From positions 1 through 12,945 of the forward strand of contig JAKAFV010000002.1 of assembly GCA_021817915.1 (NCBI GenBank): a stretch of DNA of 12,945 nucleotides, in the 5' to 3' direction. The DNA comes from a bacterium. Lineage in GTDB: Bacteria > Patescibacteriota > Minisyncoccia > UBA6257 > UBA9933. The translations under genes were made by a program, and so were the position numbers. Below the pieces are notes generated by a model. The model searched no databases. It had not been told where the DNA came from and saw only the letters and a list, made by a program, of their open reading frames with translations. Shown one piece after another: positions 1 to 6,488 of this stretch (within the stretch, counting starts at the first letter, position 1; each line of letters opens with the position of its first letter).

Positions 1-4
1 ATAA

Positions 5-640
5 TTATTTTTTCAGATTAAAGCTTCTGACAATATTGGAAAATATTTCCCTATACCCATCCCAGCTACTTTTTATCGTATTAAAAGATATAATCCAAAC
101 ATCGTCTCCCTCGCCCCGAATCGCAACTATTAAAATTTTGAAATTTACTCCTTGCTGAGTTAATTCCACTTCTACCGCGCGAACAGCCCTGCCATTTATA
201 TTCACATCTTGCTCATTGGCAAAAACAGCGCTTGAAACAGTTTGAGAAAGCGCATATTTGGTTGTTTGCATATACTCCGCCATGCTCTTGCCCTGAAGAG
301 TATCATAGCTTACCGCAAAATAACTTCTAAAATTAATTTTTTGCGCCGCGGGGTCATTAAGCTGTTCATTTACATTAATAGCCATCGCCGAAGTCCCAAT
401 TGCCGGTTCGGTTTTTTTCCAACCTACAGGCAAAACAATATCAAAATCATCGGTTACAAGTTTATTTTGCGATTGTTGGTTCCCCGCTTCGTTATTTTGG
501 TTCCCTGTCGACGCTTGTTGTCCGATATTCTCGGGAGAATTAGTTAATACTTTATTTTGTTTTATAAAATAAAGGCCAGCCAATACGGCCACGACGGCAA
601 TCGCGATTATTGAAACGCAGATTATAATTTTATTTTTCAT
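5..640 (-). CDS. membrane-anchored protein with PsbP/DcrB-like domain
   Basis: This 211-residue protein has one N-terminal hydrophobic segment (about residues 4-26, after a short Lys-containing start), an Asn/Gln/Gly-rich linker (about 31-60) and a folded domain from about 62 to the end. The domain has the pattern of the Mog1/PsbP/DcrB-like fold: an opening strand ending in LPVGWKK, a central helix with the YMQTTKYAL region, a strand carrying NINGRAVRAVEVELTQQG, and a closing helix after WIISFNT. It is probably anchored in the membrane with the domain outside the cytoplasm. The start follows the upstream gene's stop by 6 nt and has no Shine-Dalgarno, so the two are likely co-transcribed. The gene is complete: its stop is at 5-7, and no terminator can be seen before the window edge. 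The fold assignment is by eye and the function is unknown; a role in envelope maintenance is only a guess. Confidence 0.75.
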   Translation of the reverse strand: MKNKIIICVSIIAIAVVAVLAGLYFIKQNKVLTNSPENIGQQASTGNQNNEAGNQQSQNKLVTDDFDIVLPVGWKKTEPAIGTSAMAINVNEQLNDPAAQKINFRSYFAVSYDTLQGKSMAEYMQTTKYALSQTVSSAVFANEQDVNINGRAVRAVEVELTQQGVNFKILIVAIRGEGDDVWIISFNTIKSSWDGYREIFSNIVRSFNLKK

Positions 641-646
641 ATATTT

Positions 647-1075
647 TTATATTGCTTGTTTCAATTCAATTTTCTGTTCCGTTGTTCTGCCTTCAATAAT
701 TTCAATAGGAATTAAATTTGATACGCGTTCAAAGTTTTTGGGGAAGGTATTGTCATTAAAGAAAATTACAAACTTCCCAACGGGCATTTTTTCAAAAACC
801 GCCGTTCCGTTTTTATCGGTAACGCCTACCGCCATTTTCCCGCCGGGCCTTTCCCCTACATCAACCTCGATACCGCTAACGAATGCTCCGCCGGCAGTTA
901 TCACCACATTCAAAGAACCAAATTTTTCCGCTCCGCTAATTAATTCTTGAGGAAAAACAGGACCATCGTTTGCGCCAGAAGACAAACTAGAACGCTTTAA
1001 ATCAATAAGACCAAAAAAATTTAACGCAAGCGTTATTGCCATGCCAATAACCACGCCTAAGATAATTTTTCCCAT
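647..1075 (-). CDS. membrane-anchored protein with carboxypeptidase-regulatory/SpaA-like beta domain
   Basis: From the start chosen here this is 142 residues: an N-terminal membrane segment (about 3-23), a Ser/Gly-rich linker, then a beta-sandwich-like domain. The domain shows the usual signature of carboxypeptidase regulatory-like or prealbumin/SpaA-type domains, an exposed strand, then TDKNGTAVFEKMPVGKFVIF, where a turn with Asn-Gly is followed by the Phe/Pro-Val-Gly strand. Such domains are structural modules of surface proteins. The frame stays open up to 1147, but that extension would run through the terminator of the previous gene and the -35/-10 of this one. The ATG at 1075 sits 6 nt after a perfect TATAAT and is followed by a standard membrane segment, so it is preferred. 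The PsbP-like gene follows after 6 nt. Function is not known. Confidence 0.75.
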   Translation of the reverse strand: MGKIILGVVIGMAITLALNFFGLIDLKRSSLSSGANDGPVFPQELISGAEKFGSLNVVITAGGAFVSGIEVDVGERPGGKMAVGVTDKNGTAVFEKMPVGKFVIFFNDNTFPKNFERVSNLIPIEIIEGRTTEQKIELKQAI

Positions 1076-1081
1076 AAATTT

Positions 1082-1110
1082 ATTATATCCCTTCAATAAA
1101 TTCAGGGCAA
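1082..1110 (-). promoter_or_regulatory. promoter of the 1075-5 operon, apparently leaderless
   Basis: Read on the minus strand there is TTGCCC at 1110-1105, a 17-nt spacer, and a perfect TATAAT at 1087-1082. Six bases separate the -10 box from the ATG at 1075, so transcription would begin at or next to the A of the start codon, giving an mRNA with no leader. No Shine-Dalgarno is present, which agrees. Confidence 0.65.
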
Positions 1111-1128
1111 GTAAAAAACCGCCGAAAT

Positions 1129-1163
1129 AAAAAAACCGCCCAAGCACATAACATGCCGGGCGG
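1129..1163 (-). terminator. rho-independent terminator of the 1728-1195 gene
   Basis: On the minus strand CCGCCC (1163-1158) pairs with GGGCGG (1141-1136). Between them lies a smaller stem, GCAT and ATGT around a 3-nt loop. A run of seven T follows at 1135-1129. It lies about 31 nt after the stop of the upstream gene. Confidence 0.8.
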
Positions 1164-1194
1164 AGTAATCATCTTCCATCATTCAGGCACAAGT

Positions 1195-1728
1195 TTAAAT
1201 GCGCCCAACACATCTTTGCGCTACATGAGCCATCGCATCAAATCTCCGACTCATATGGTAGCCTATTTCCTTGCCTGTCAGTTCATAGAACTGGCGGTAA
1301 AAAGTGGCGCCCATCTTGTGATAATAAGAAATCTTCATCATGCGGTAGTTTCCTCTCTCGGGAAAAACTCCGCATATCACAAAGCAAACATCGCCTCCTT
1401 TCTTCACAACAGCAGAATCGTCCATTGCCGCGTAATCAATAGCCCACCAGCTTTCGGGAGTATTCACCGCCAGATTCGCCAGCAGGCCGGAAATGTAAAT
1501 TCCGCACAGCAAAACGTCGCTGGCAACGAGCTTCTGGTTGAAAATCTCGTCCGTTATCCGCTTCTCAAAAACTCCTTTCAGTTGGTTTTCTTTAACGCCG
1601 ACAATGCCAGATTCATCCCGAAGAATAGCCGCCTTTCCTTTGATAAGGGAGGCCCTCTTCAGCAAATCATTCAAATTGCCGATTTCCAAATTTTTCCTTG
1701 CCGCTTCAAAACTGACGATTTTTGCCAT
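1195..1728 (-). CDS. hypothetical protein of unrecognised family
   Basis: This 177-residue protein is probably cytoplasmic: there is no signal peptide, and the one hydrophobic stretch (about 72-88, LLCGIYISGLLANLAV) is weak for a membrane span. The N-terminal third is mixed alpha/beta with many Lys, Asn and Leu. The C-terminal half is rich in Cys, Tyr, Met and His, with DVCFVICGVFP, MMKISYYHKMGATFY and a His-Met-Ser-Arg-Arg region. I recognise no family. It is translated independently: it has the only strong Shine-Dalgarno in the window, its own promoter, and its own terminator. That makes it a separate single-gene unit between the defence cluster and the surface-protein operon. The Shine-Dalgarno and the MAKIVSFEAARKNL start settle the reading frame against the longer overlapping frame on the plus strand. 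Confidence 0.8.
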   Translation of the reverse strand: MAKIVSFEAARKNLEIGNLNDLLKRASLIKGKAAILRDESGIVGVKENQLKGVFEKRITDEIFNQKLVASDVLLCGIYISGLLANLAVNTPESWWAIDYAAMDDSAVVKKGGDVCFVICGVFPERGNYRMMKISYYHKMGATFYRQFYELTGKEIGYHMSRRFDAMAHVAQRCVGRI

Positions 1729-1730
1729 GG

Positions 1731-1740
1731 CCTCCTCCTT
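1731..1740 (-). promoter_or_regulatory. strong Shine-Dalgarno of the 1728-1195 gene
   Basis: The minus strand reads AAGGAGGAGG, with 2 nt between it and the ATG at 1728 (5 nt from the first AGGAGG register). It is the only near-perfect anti-16S match before any gene in this window, and it fixes the start. Confidence 0.85.
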
Positions 1741-1796
1741 ATTTTTTCGGTTAAAAATTCTTATTTCAATGTCCTGTACCGCGAGTGTGTATTTAA

Positions 1797-1824
1797 AGAT
1801 TACACCCTATTGAGCCGGTGTCAA
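1797..1824 (-). promoter_or_regulatory. putative promoter of the 1728-1195 gene
   Basis: On the minus strand a consensus TTGACA (1824-1819) is followed after 16 nt by TAATCT (1802-1797), a weak -10 box. A leader of about 60 nt with the strong ribosome site would result. The -35 is convincing; the exact -10 register is less certain. Confidence 0.45.
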
Positions 1825-1828
1825 TTAT

Positions 1829-1856
1829 AAAAAAACCGCCCGGAGGACGGCTTTTG
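1829..1856 (-). terminator. rho-independent terminator after hsdR
   Basis: The minus strand gives AAAGCCGTCC, a TCC loop, GGGCGGTTTTTTT. The six-pair GC stem (one G-T pair) and the T tract make a clear terminator 31 nt after the hsdR stop. It closes the defence cluster and lies directly upstream of the next gene's -35 box. Confidence 0.85.
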
Positions 1857-1886
1857 ATTGACGGGATTAAAAATTATTTATATTTA

Positions 1887-4196
1887 TTATTTACTCACCT
1901 TAGCATATAAACTCTTTTGAAATGCAAAGAAAATTGAGCGGATATTTTCAACATTGCCAAGTAACTGCTCTGCGTTGGCAATAGCATGATATTTTAAATT
2001 TAATAAAACCGGCAATTTTTCTTCGTCAAGTTCTTCAACGCCTTTTTCTTCATATTTTGACAATACAAAGCCCAAAAACTCTTTTTGTTTTTCATCTAAA
2101 CTTTCAAAAATTTTATCTTTTGATTGCTCTACTCTTTGCGCTCTTGAAATAGGCTTTATTAAAAATGAAATATACGCCAAAACATCAAACAAATCGCTTT
2201 GTTCGGCGTCAATCATTTTTTGCAATATTTCCAATTCATCCTTGCCAAAACCCTTTTCGGCAATTTCTCCCAAAAATACTTTCCGAGTTGTTGGATTTGA
2301 CCAAATTTTTCGGAGTTCTTCTTCGCTTTTGAAGAAATCCGGCATGGCGCCAAACATATTGTCCATAAATTCCTGAATAGAAATCGGCTTGCCGTCGGCG
2401 CCCCAAAAAGAAGTAGAAATCATGTGCTGAATTTCTCGCTCCTTGCCGTCACGAAGTTTAATTTTTAATTTTTTCTTAGGCTCAAAATTTTCGTCTTTAA
2501 TAAACCCCTCCCCAGTTTCTTTCGGCCCTGTTTTATAATTTATCTCTTTCTGCTCTTTTTCTTTTATTTCCCCCGCTGGCTCGCCGTCCCATTCCGGGTC
2601 AGAAAAATGCTTATAAGCATCCACAAAATCGTAAATCGTGAAATATTCTTTGCCGTCAAAAAGCCTAGTCCCGCGACCGATAATTTGTTTAAATTCAATC
2701 ATTGAATTTACCGGCCTCATCAAAACAATGTTTCTAATATTTCGCGCATCCACGCCCGTAGACAGCTTTTGCGAGGTTGTAAGAATTGTCGGAATTGTTT
2801 TTTCGTTATCTTGAAATTCACGTAAAAATTGATCGCCTCTAGCCCCGTCATTTGCCGTTACACGCACGCAATAATTCGGGTCTTTGCTTTCTTTCATTTG
2901 ATTTACCAAATCACGAACCGCCAAGGCGTGATCCTGGGTCGCGCAAAATATAATAGTCTTTTCGTTTTGATTTATTTCATCTAGTACTATGCGAACTCTT
3001 TTCGCCTCGCGCTCTTTAATAACGATAATTTTATTAAAATCAGATTCCTCATAAATTTTCCCTTCTTCAACCTCGCCTTCAATTATTTGGTCATCGGAAG
3101 TATATACATAATCATCAAGCGTAGTTTTAACCCGCTTAACTTTAAAAGGCGTTAAAAATCCGTCATTCACGCCTTCTTTAAGGGAATAAATATAAACCGG
3201 CTCGCCAAAATACCTGTAAGTATCTATATTGTCTTTTCTTTTCGGCGTAGCAGTTAAACCAAGTTGAACCGCCGGAGAAAAATACTCTAAAATCCCACGC
3301 CAATTACTTTCATCATTCGCCCCTCCACGATGGCACTCGTCAATAATAATAAAGTCAAAAAAATCGGCGGGGTAATCGCCAAAATATGGCGTTCCATTTG
3401 GGCCACTCATAAAAGTTTGGAAGATCGTAAAATAAACGCTCCCGCTCATCGGCACTCCGCCCTTTTTACGAATATCTAAGGTATTAATACGCACCAATGC
3501 GTCTTTATCAAAAGCGGAAAAAGTATTAAACGCTTGGTCGGCTAAAATATTCCTATCGGCTAAAAATAAAATCCTCGGCCGACGAGCGCCATCGTGCTTT
3601 AAATTCCAACGTGTTTGAAAAAGTTTCCAAGCAATCTGAAAAGCTACCGCGGTTTTCCCCGTCCCAGTTGCCATAGTTAAAAGAATCCTATTTTTTTCTT
3701 CCGCTACGGCATTTAAAACATTATTAATAGCGATTTCTTGATAATAGCGTTTTCCATATTCACCCTCATTTGGCACATTGGCAAATTTTTCTTTCCATTC
3801 ATTCCAATCTGAAAATGTTTTATTCCACAGTTCATCGGGAGTCGGGAAACCGCCAACACCCCCTTCTTGTCCGGTTTTCATAGAAATTTCGTAAATTTCT
3901 TTGCCGTTAGTGGCATAGGTATAATCAATATGTAATTTTTGCGCATAAGCCTTAGCTTGCGCCACACCCTCTGTTACGGGCAAATTTTCGGCCTTAGCTT
4001 CAATAACGCCGATTTTACGGTTTTTATATATCAAAATATAATCGGCGATTTCCGGCTTGCTTCGCGTTCCGCCGGTTAAAATTTTGCCGTCGGTAATTCT
4101 AAACTCGCGCAAAACCTTTGACCCCTCAATTTCACCCCAACCGCTTGCCTTAAGTTTTGGGTCTATATATTCCGCCCTTGTTTCCGATTCGTTCAT
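1887..4196 (-). CDS. hsdR: type I restriction enzyme R subunit (EcoEI-like)
   Basis: This is the motor and nuclease subunit of the type I restriction complex; with HsdM and HsdS it translocates unmethylated DNA using ATP and cuts it at a distance. In its 769 residues the order is: an N-terminal PD-(D/E)xK nuclease domain with Asp52 and Glu66-Ala-Lys68; an SF2 helicase core with Walker A ATGTGKT (176-182), DECH (286-289), TATP (315-318), a motif V region around STGVDA (479-484) and motif VI QIIGRGTR (504-511); then a C-terminal region like the EcoEI R C-terminal domain. The length is close to the EcoEI-type R subunits and well below EcoKI. All catalytic residues I can identify are present. It begins 7 nt after the stop of the small toxin gene, with no Shine-Dalgarno and no terminator between, so it is probably coupled to the toxin-antitoxin transcript. 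The usual neighbours hsdS and hsdM lie upstream, beyond the inserted pair. Confidence 0.95.
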   Translation of the reverse strand: MNESETRAEYIDPKLKASGWGEIEGSKVLREFRITDGKILTGGTRSKPEIADYILIYKNRKIGVIEAKAENLPVTEGVAQAKAYAQKLHIDYTYATNGKEIYEISMKTGQEGGVGGFPTPDELWNKTFSDWNEWKEKFANVPNEGEYGKRYYQEIAINNVLNAVAEEKNRILLTMATGTGKTAVAFQIAWKLFQTRWNLKHDGARRPRILFLADRNILADQAFNTFSAFDKDALVRINTLDIRKKGGVPMSGSVYFTIFQTFMSGPNGTPYFGDYPADFFDFIIIDECHRGGANDESNWRGILEYFSPAVQLGLTATPKRKDNIDTYRYFGEPVYIYSLKEGVNDGFLTPFKVKRVKTTLDDYVYTSDDQIIEGEVEEGKIYEESDFNKIIVIKEREAKRVRIVLDEINQNEKTIIFCATQDHALAVRDLVNQMKESKDPNYCVRVTANDGARGDQFLREFQDNEKTIPTILTTSQKLSTGVDARNIRNIVLMRPVNSMIEFKQIIGRGTRLFDGKEYFTIYDFVDAYKHFSDPEWDGEPAGEIKEKEQKEINYKTGPKETGEGFIKDENFEPKKKLKIKLRDGKEREIQHMISTSFWGADGKPISIQEFMDNMFGAMPDFFKSEEELRKIWSNPTTRKVFLGEIAEKGFGKDELEILQKMIDAEQSDLFDVLAYISFLIKPISRAQRVEQSKDKIFESLDEKQKEFLGFVLSKYEEKGVEELDEEKLPVLLNLKYHAIANAEQLLGNVENIRSIFFAFQKSLYAKVSK

Positions 4197-4203
4197 AAAT
4201 TAA

Positions 4204-4605
4204 TTATAATAATTCGCTATAATTAGGATAATTATCTTTAATTATTTGTTTCCATTTTGAAGTTTCATTGCCATCGCCCAAATCGTTTTTATGATAAACC
4301 AAAAGAACATAAACTGCGCCAATATCGCTATGAACAGCGATTATGCATCTATTGCCTGAAGATTTTTTTGATTCTTTAGTTCCGGCAACGCGAAATTCAG
4401 TTTTAACTATTTTAATATTCCCGTTCTCGGTTTCAGTTATTGTTTCCGCAATTGTTGTTTTAAATAATGAATCTATACGTTTTAACTCTTCAATTACTGC
4501 CCGCCAAGTTATATCCCAAGCGCCTTTGTATTTCTTTTTAAAATTCTTTATATAGTGGCGCTCAGCATAACTTTCCACAATTACCGAATAATTATCAATA
4601 GACAT
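4204..4605 (-). CDS. candidate toxin of a Panacea toxin-antitoxin pair (RelE/ParE-like?)
   Basis: This 133-residue basic protein is the partner gene of the XRE/Panacea antitoxin. It overlaps that gene by 11 nt, the usual sign of translational coupling in toxin-antitoxin pairs. The predicted order of elements fits a small RelE/ParE-superfamily RNase: a first strand YSVIVES, a basic helix with RHYIKNFKKKYKG, a second helix containing Trp and ELKRIDSL, then strands IKIVKTEFRVAG and CIIAVHSDIGAVYVLLVYHK, and a C-terminal helix. The Lys/Arg/His content (for example Arg16-His17 and the His93 and His104 region) would suit RNA binding, but I cannot name catalytic residues with certainty. A weak GAGG lies 9 nt before the ATG. 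The toxin role is inferred from context; other Panacea partners include Fic, ToxSAS and MqsR-like proteins, none of whose motifs are seen here. Confidence 0.65.
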   Translation of the reverse strand: MSIDNYSVIVESYAERHYIKNFKKKYKGAWDITWRAVIEELKRIDSLFKTTIAETITETENGNIKIVKTEFRVAGTKESKKSSGNRCIIAVHSDIGAVYVLLVYHKNDLGDGNETSKWKQIIKDNYPNYSELL

Positions 4606-5278
4606 GCTCCGGATCCTCTTGGGTTATTAATTCGTAAGGAATTATTTCATCTTGAGAACAAATCTTGTATGGCAATTGATTATGGGTGAAATCAACAATT
4701 TCACTGGTTTTTTTATCCTTCCACTTTTCGGCTATTTTTTCAATTAAATTTAACTCTTCTTTTGATAGTTCATCTAACGCTTGGTTTTTAGACCCTCTAT
4801 TTTCAGAAATCAAAAGCATGTCGCCTTTGCGGTTAATTGAAATTTTTCCGGACTCTTCAAGCTCATCTATCGCCCTAAAATACATATCTGGGACCGGGCC
4901 ATATTTAATACGACGATATTGCATGCCGCTCATACTTTCTAAGCAATTATAAAACCAAGCAAAATCTGCCAAATAAAGCATTTTTGCTAATTTGGTTTTT
5001 AAAATTTTGCCGTCTGAAGATATCGCTTTTCGCAAATAAGCCAAAATCATCTGTTTGTATTTTTCATAATTCGGCTTAAAACCATTCTCAACTCCTTCCA
5101 GGGAAATACCAAAAATATCAGCCAATTTCACCATTTGTGAAAAACTAAGCTCGATTTTACCCTGCTCAAAAGAGATATAAGACGAACGAGAAATGCCCAA
5201 CTTCTTAGAGATTTCTTCTTGCGACAATCCTTTTTCAACCCTCAAAACTTTAATTAATTTAAAATATTTATTAACCAT
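4595..5278 (-). CDS. XRE-family antitoxin with Panacea (DUF4065/SocA-like) domain
   Basis: The 227 residues hold two domains. Residues about 8-62 form an XRE helix-turn-helix, with GLSQEEISKKLGISRSSYIS as the recognition region and FEQGK after it. Residues about 75-205 match the Panacea/DUF4065 domain: ILKTKLAKMLYLADF (92-106), YRRIKYGPVP (121-130) and IVDFTHNQLPY (194-204). Panacea domains are known as promiscuous toxin-neutralising domains, often fused to DNA-binding parts. The gene lies first in its pair and overlaps the toxin gene by 11 nt. Upstream are a TATAAT box and a perfect inverted repeat covering the -35, so autorepression is likely. The pair sits between hsdS and hsdR, an unusual place that ties its expression to restriction. 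Family assignment is confident; the partner and binding site are inferred. Confidence 0.88.
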   Translation of the reverse strand: MVNKYFKLIKVLRVEKGLSQEEISKKLGISRSSYISFEQGKIELSFSQMVKLADIFGISLEGVENGFKPNYEKYKQMILAYLRKAISSDGKILKTKLAKMLYLADFAWFYNCLESMSGMQYRRIKYGPVPDMYFRAIDELEESGKISINRKGDMLLISENRGSKNQALDELSKEELNLIEKIAEKWKDKKTSEIVDFTHNQLPYKICSQDEIIPYELITQEDPEHVY

Positions 5279-5288
5279 ATATACCCAT

Positions 5289-5315
5289 ATTATACCCCAA
5301 ATGTCTAAATGTCAA
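5289..5315 (-). promoter_or_regulatory. promoter of the Panacea toxin-antitoxin pair
   Basis: The minus strand reads TTGACA (5315-5310), a 15-nt spacer, TATAAT (5294-5289), then 10 nt to the ATG at 5278. Both boxes are perfect but the spacer is two bases short of the usual length, as in some repressed promoters. It lies inside the restriction operon, downstream of the hsdS stop. Confidence 0.65.
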
Positions 5316-5334
5316 ACTTTCAATGTTGACATTT
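5307..5334. promoter_or_regulatory. inverted-repeat operator of the Panacea antitoxin promoter
   Basis: AAATGTCAA (5307-5315) and TTGACATTT (5326-5334) are perfect 9-bp inverted repeats with a 10-bp gap. A further half-site, AAATGTC, lies at 5299-5305 in direct orientation, 8 bp from the next. The first arm contains the -35 hexamer, so binding by the XRE domain would block RNA polymerase. Assignment to the antitoxin is inferred from position. Confidence 0.6.
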
Positions 5335-5351
5335 TAAACATTACTCTTTTT

Positions 5352-6488
5352 TTATAACTCCCCCGCAAACGCTTTTTTTAGGACTGATTTCTTTAGTTCC
5401 TCTAAATCCGCTAATTTTTGCTTATAAATTGCTTCTAACTTTTTAGTTTCGGCAGAAAGCGCGTCAAGTTTTTTGACGATAGATTTTTGTTCAATGAGAG
5501 ATTTCGGAAAGAAGATTATATGCTTTTCAATTTTTTCAATAGTTAAAGCACTATACGCCGAACCTTTAGATAATTTGTTTATTTGTTCAATAAAAGACAT
5601 TAACACAAACTTTAAAAAATATGGGTCGATTGAATTAAAATTTTTAAACCAAAGTATATTCCCATCTTTAAAATAAAATTCTTCGTCATTCTTTACTACA
5701 TATATTTCACCAATAGTCCCAACAGCGGTAATGAGAATATCCCCGATTATAGGTACCCCAAAAATGTCTTTTATTTCCATGTATCTTTTTTTGGAAATAT
5801 ATAATTCCAGTGTAATATTTTTGTTACGTGCAAGCTCTTTAATTTCTTTAATTCTATAAAAGGGAACGCCATCTTTTACATACTCCTTTTTGTATATTCT
5901 TTTACTCGATGTAATCTCTCCAAGCTCTTCTAGTCTTTTCTCCTCCCAATCTTTCCCCGGATTCGTAAAAACGCTCTGCAAATACGACTCAAAAAGTTCT
6001 TTGGCATTTTGTAAATTTTTTTCCGCATTTTCTTTCGCCTTTGCTATCTTTTCAAAAACCTCGTCTAAAATTTTAACAATGCGACGTTGCTCGGGGAGAG
6101 ATGGGAGAAGTATCGGAATATTTTTAAAATCATTTTTTTGCAAATGTCTTATACTGGCGCCCAAAAACATCTTTTTTTCTATTAAATCTAAGTTTAATAA
6201 TAAAAAATAGTGTAAAAATTTTGTTGCCGTAAGGCTATTTCCTGATATTGAATATGTATCGGTAGAGTACGATGCATCCCCATTAAAATAATGGATTACT
6301 GCCTTCCCGCCCGTTGCTAAAAAAATATTCTCTCCCTTACATAAAGACTGATTGCAATAAAGGGTTTTTTCTCCGCTTTTAAAAAATTTAAAGTTTCCGC
6401 CAGACAAAGCTGATTTCGCTTTTATTTTAGACTTTTTATTTTCTAAAATAACCTCGCCAAGTTTTTTTGTGACCCAATTACTTTTCAT
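5352..6488 (-). CDS. hsdS: type I restriction-modification specificity subunit
   Basis: HsdS recognises the bipartite DNA target and docks HsdM and HsdR. The 378 residues show the complete two-half arrangement: target recognition domain 1 (about 1-127, opening with WVTKKLGEV), a central conserved helical region (about 128-176, opening LPSLPEQRRIVKILDEVF), target recognition domain 2 (about 181-328, opening WEEKRLEELGEI), and a C-terminal conserved helical region (about 331-378, with IEQKSIVKKLDAL and ending KKAFAGEL). The two halves carry different recognition domains, so the target should be asymmetric; it cannot be read from sequence alone. The start overlaps the hsdM stop by 11 nt, so the two subunits are translationally coupled. 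No terminator follows; the Panacea pair starts 73 nt downstream. No inverted repeats or partial hsdS copies for domain shuffling are visible nearby. Confidence 0.95.
   Translation of the reverse strand: MKSNWVTKKLGEVILENKKSKIKAKSALSGGNFKFFKSGEKTLYCNQSLCKGENIFLATGGKAVIHYFNGDASYSTDTYSISGNSLTATKFLHYFLLLNLDLIEKKMFLGASIRHLQKNDFKNIPILLPSLPEQRRIVKILDEVFEKIAKAKENAEKNLQNAKELFESYLQSVFTNPGKDWEEKRLEELGEITSSKRIYKKEYVKDGVPFYRIKEIKELARNKNITLELYISKKRYMEIKDIFGVPIIGDILITAVGTIGEIYVVKNDEEFYFKDGNILWFKNFNSIDPYFLKFVLMSFIEQINKLSKGSAYSALTIEKIEKHIIFFPKSLIEQKSIVKKLDALSAETKKLEAIYKQKLADLEELKKSVLKKAFAGEL

Noticed and set aside
1076..1147. The 24-residue N-terminal extension of the 1075-647 gene, starting at 1147.
   Set aside because: The extension overlaps the upstream gene's terminator and this gene's own -35 and -10 boxes; the ATG at 1075 is followed by a normal membrane segment.
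1153..1830. A 225-residue open frame on the plus strand, longer than the 177-residue gene opposite it.
   Set aside because: It runs through a terminator and a promoter, has no ribosome site, and its product has no sensible pattern. The minus-strand frame has a strong Shine-Dalgarno, promoter and terminator.
286..4196. DECH instead of DEAH in the HsdR helicase motif II.
   Set aside because: This variation is tolerated in type I R subunits and all other motifs are intact. The start value refers to a residue number within hsdR; the gene spans 1887-4196.
4204..4209. A TATAAT on the minus strand 7 nt before the hsdR start, suggesting its own leaderless promoter.
   Set aside because: It overlaps the toxin gene's stop in a very AT-rich stretch and has no -35-like hexamer at 16-18 nt, so it is more likely chance. 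It is not fully excluded.
4686..4952. Plus-strand open frames inside the antitoxin, hsdS, hsdM, thrC and other genes.
   Set aside because: They are opposite-frame shadows of well-supported genes and their products lack recognisable domains.
5352..6488. Phase-variable specificity through inverted repeats or partial hsdS copies.
   Set aside because: There is one complete hsdS, no recombinase gene, and no long repeats between its two halves.
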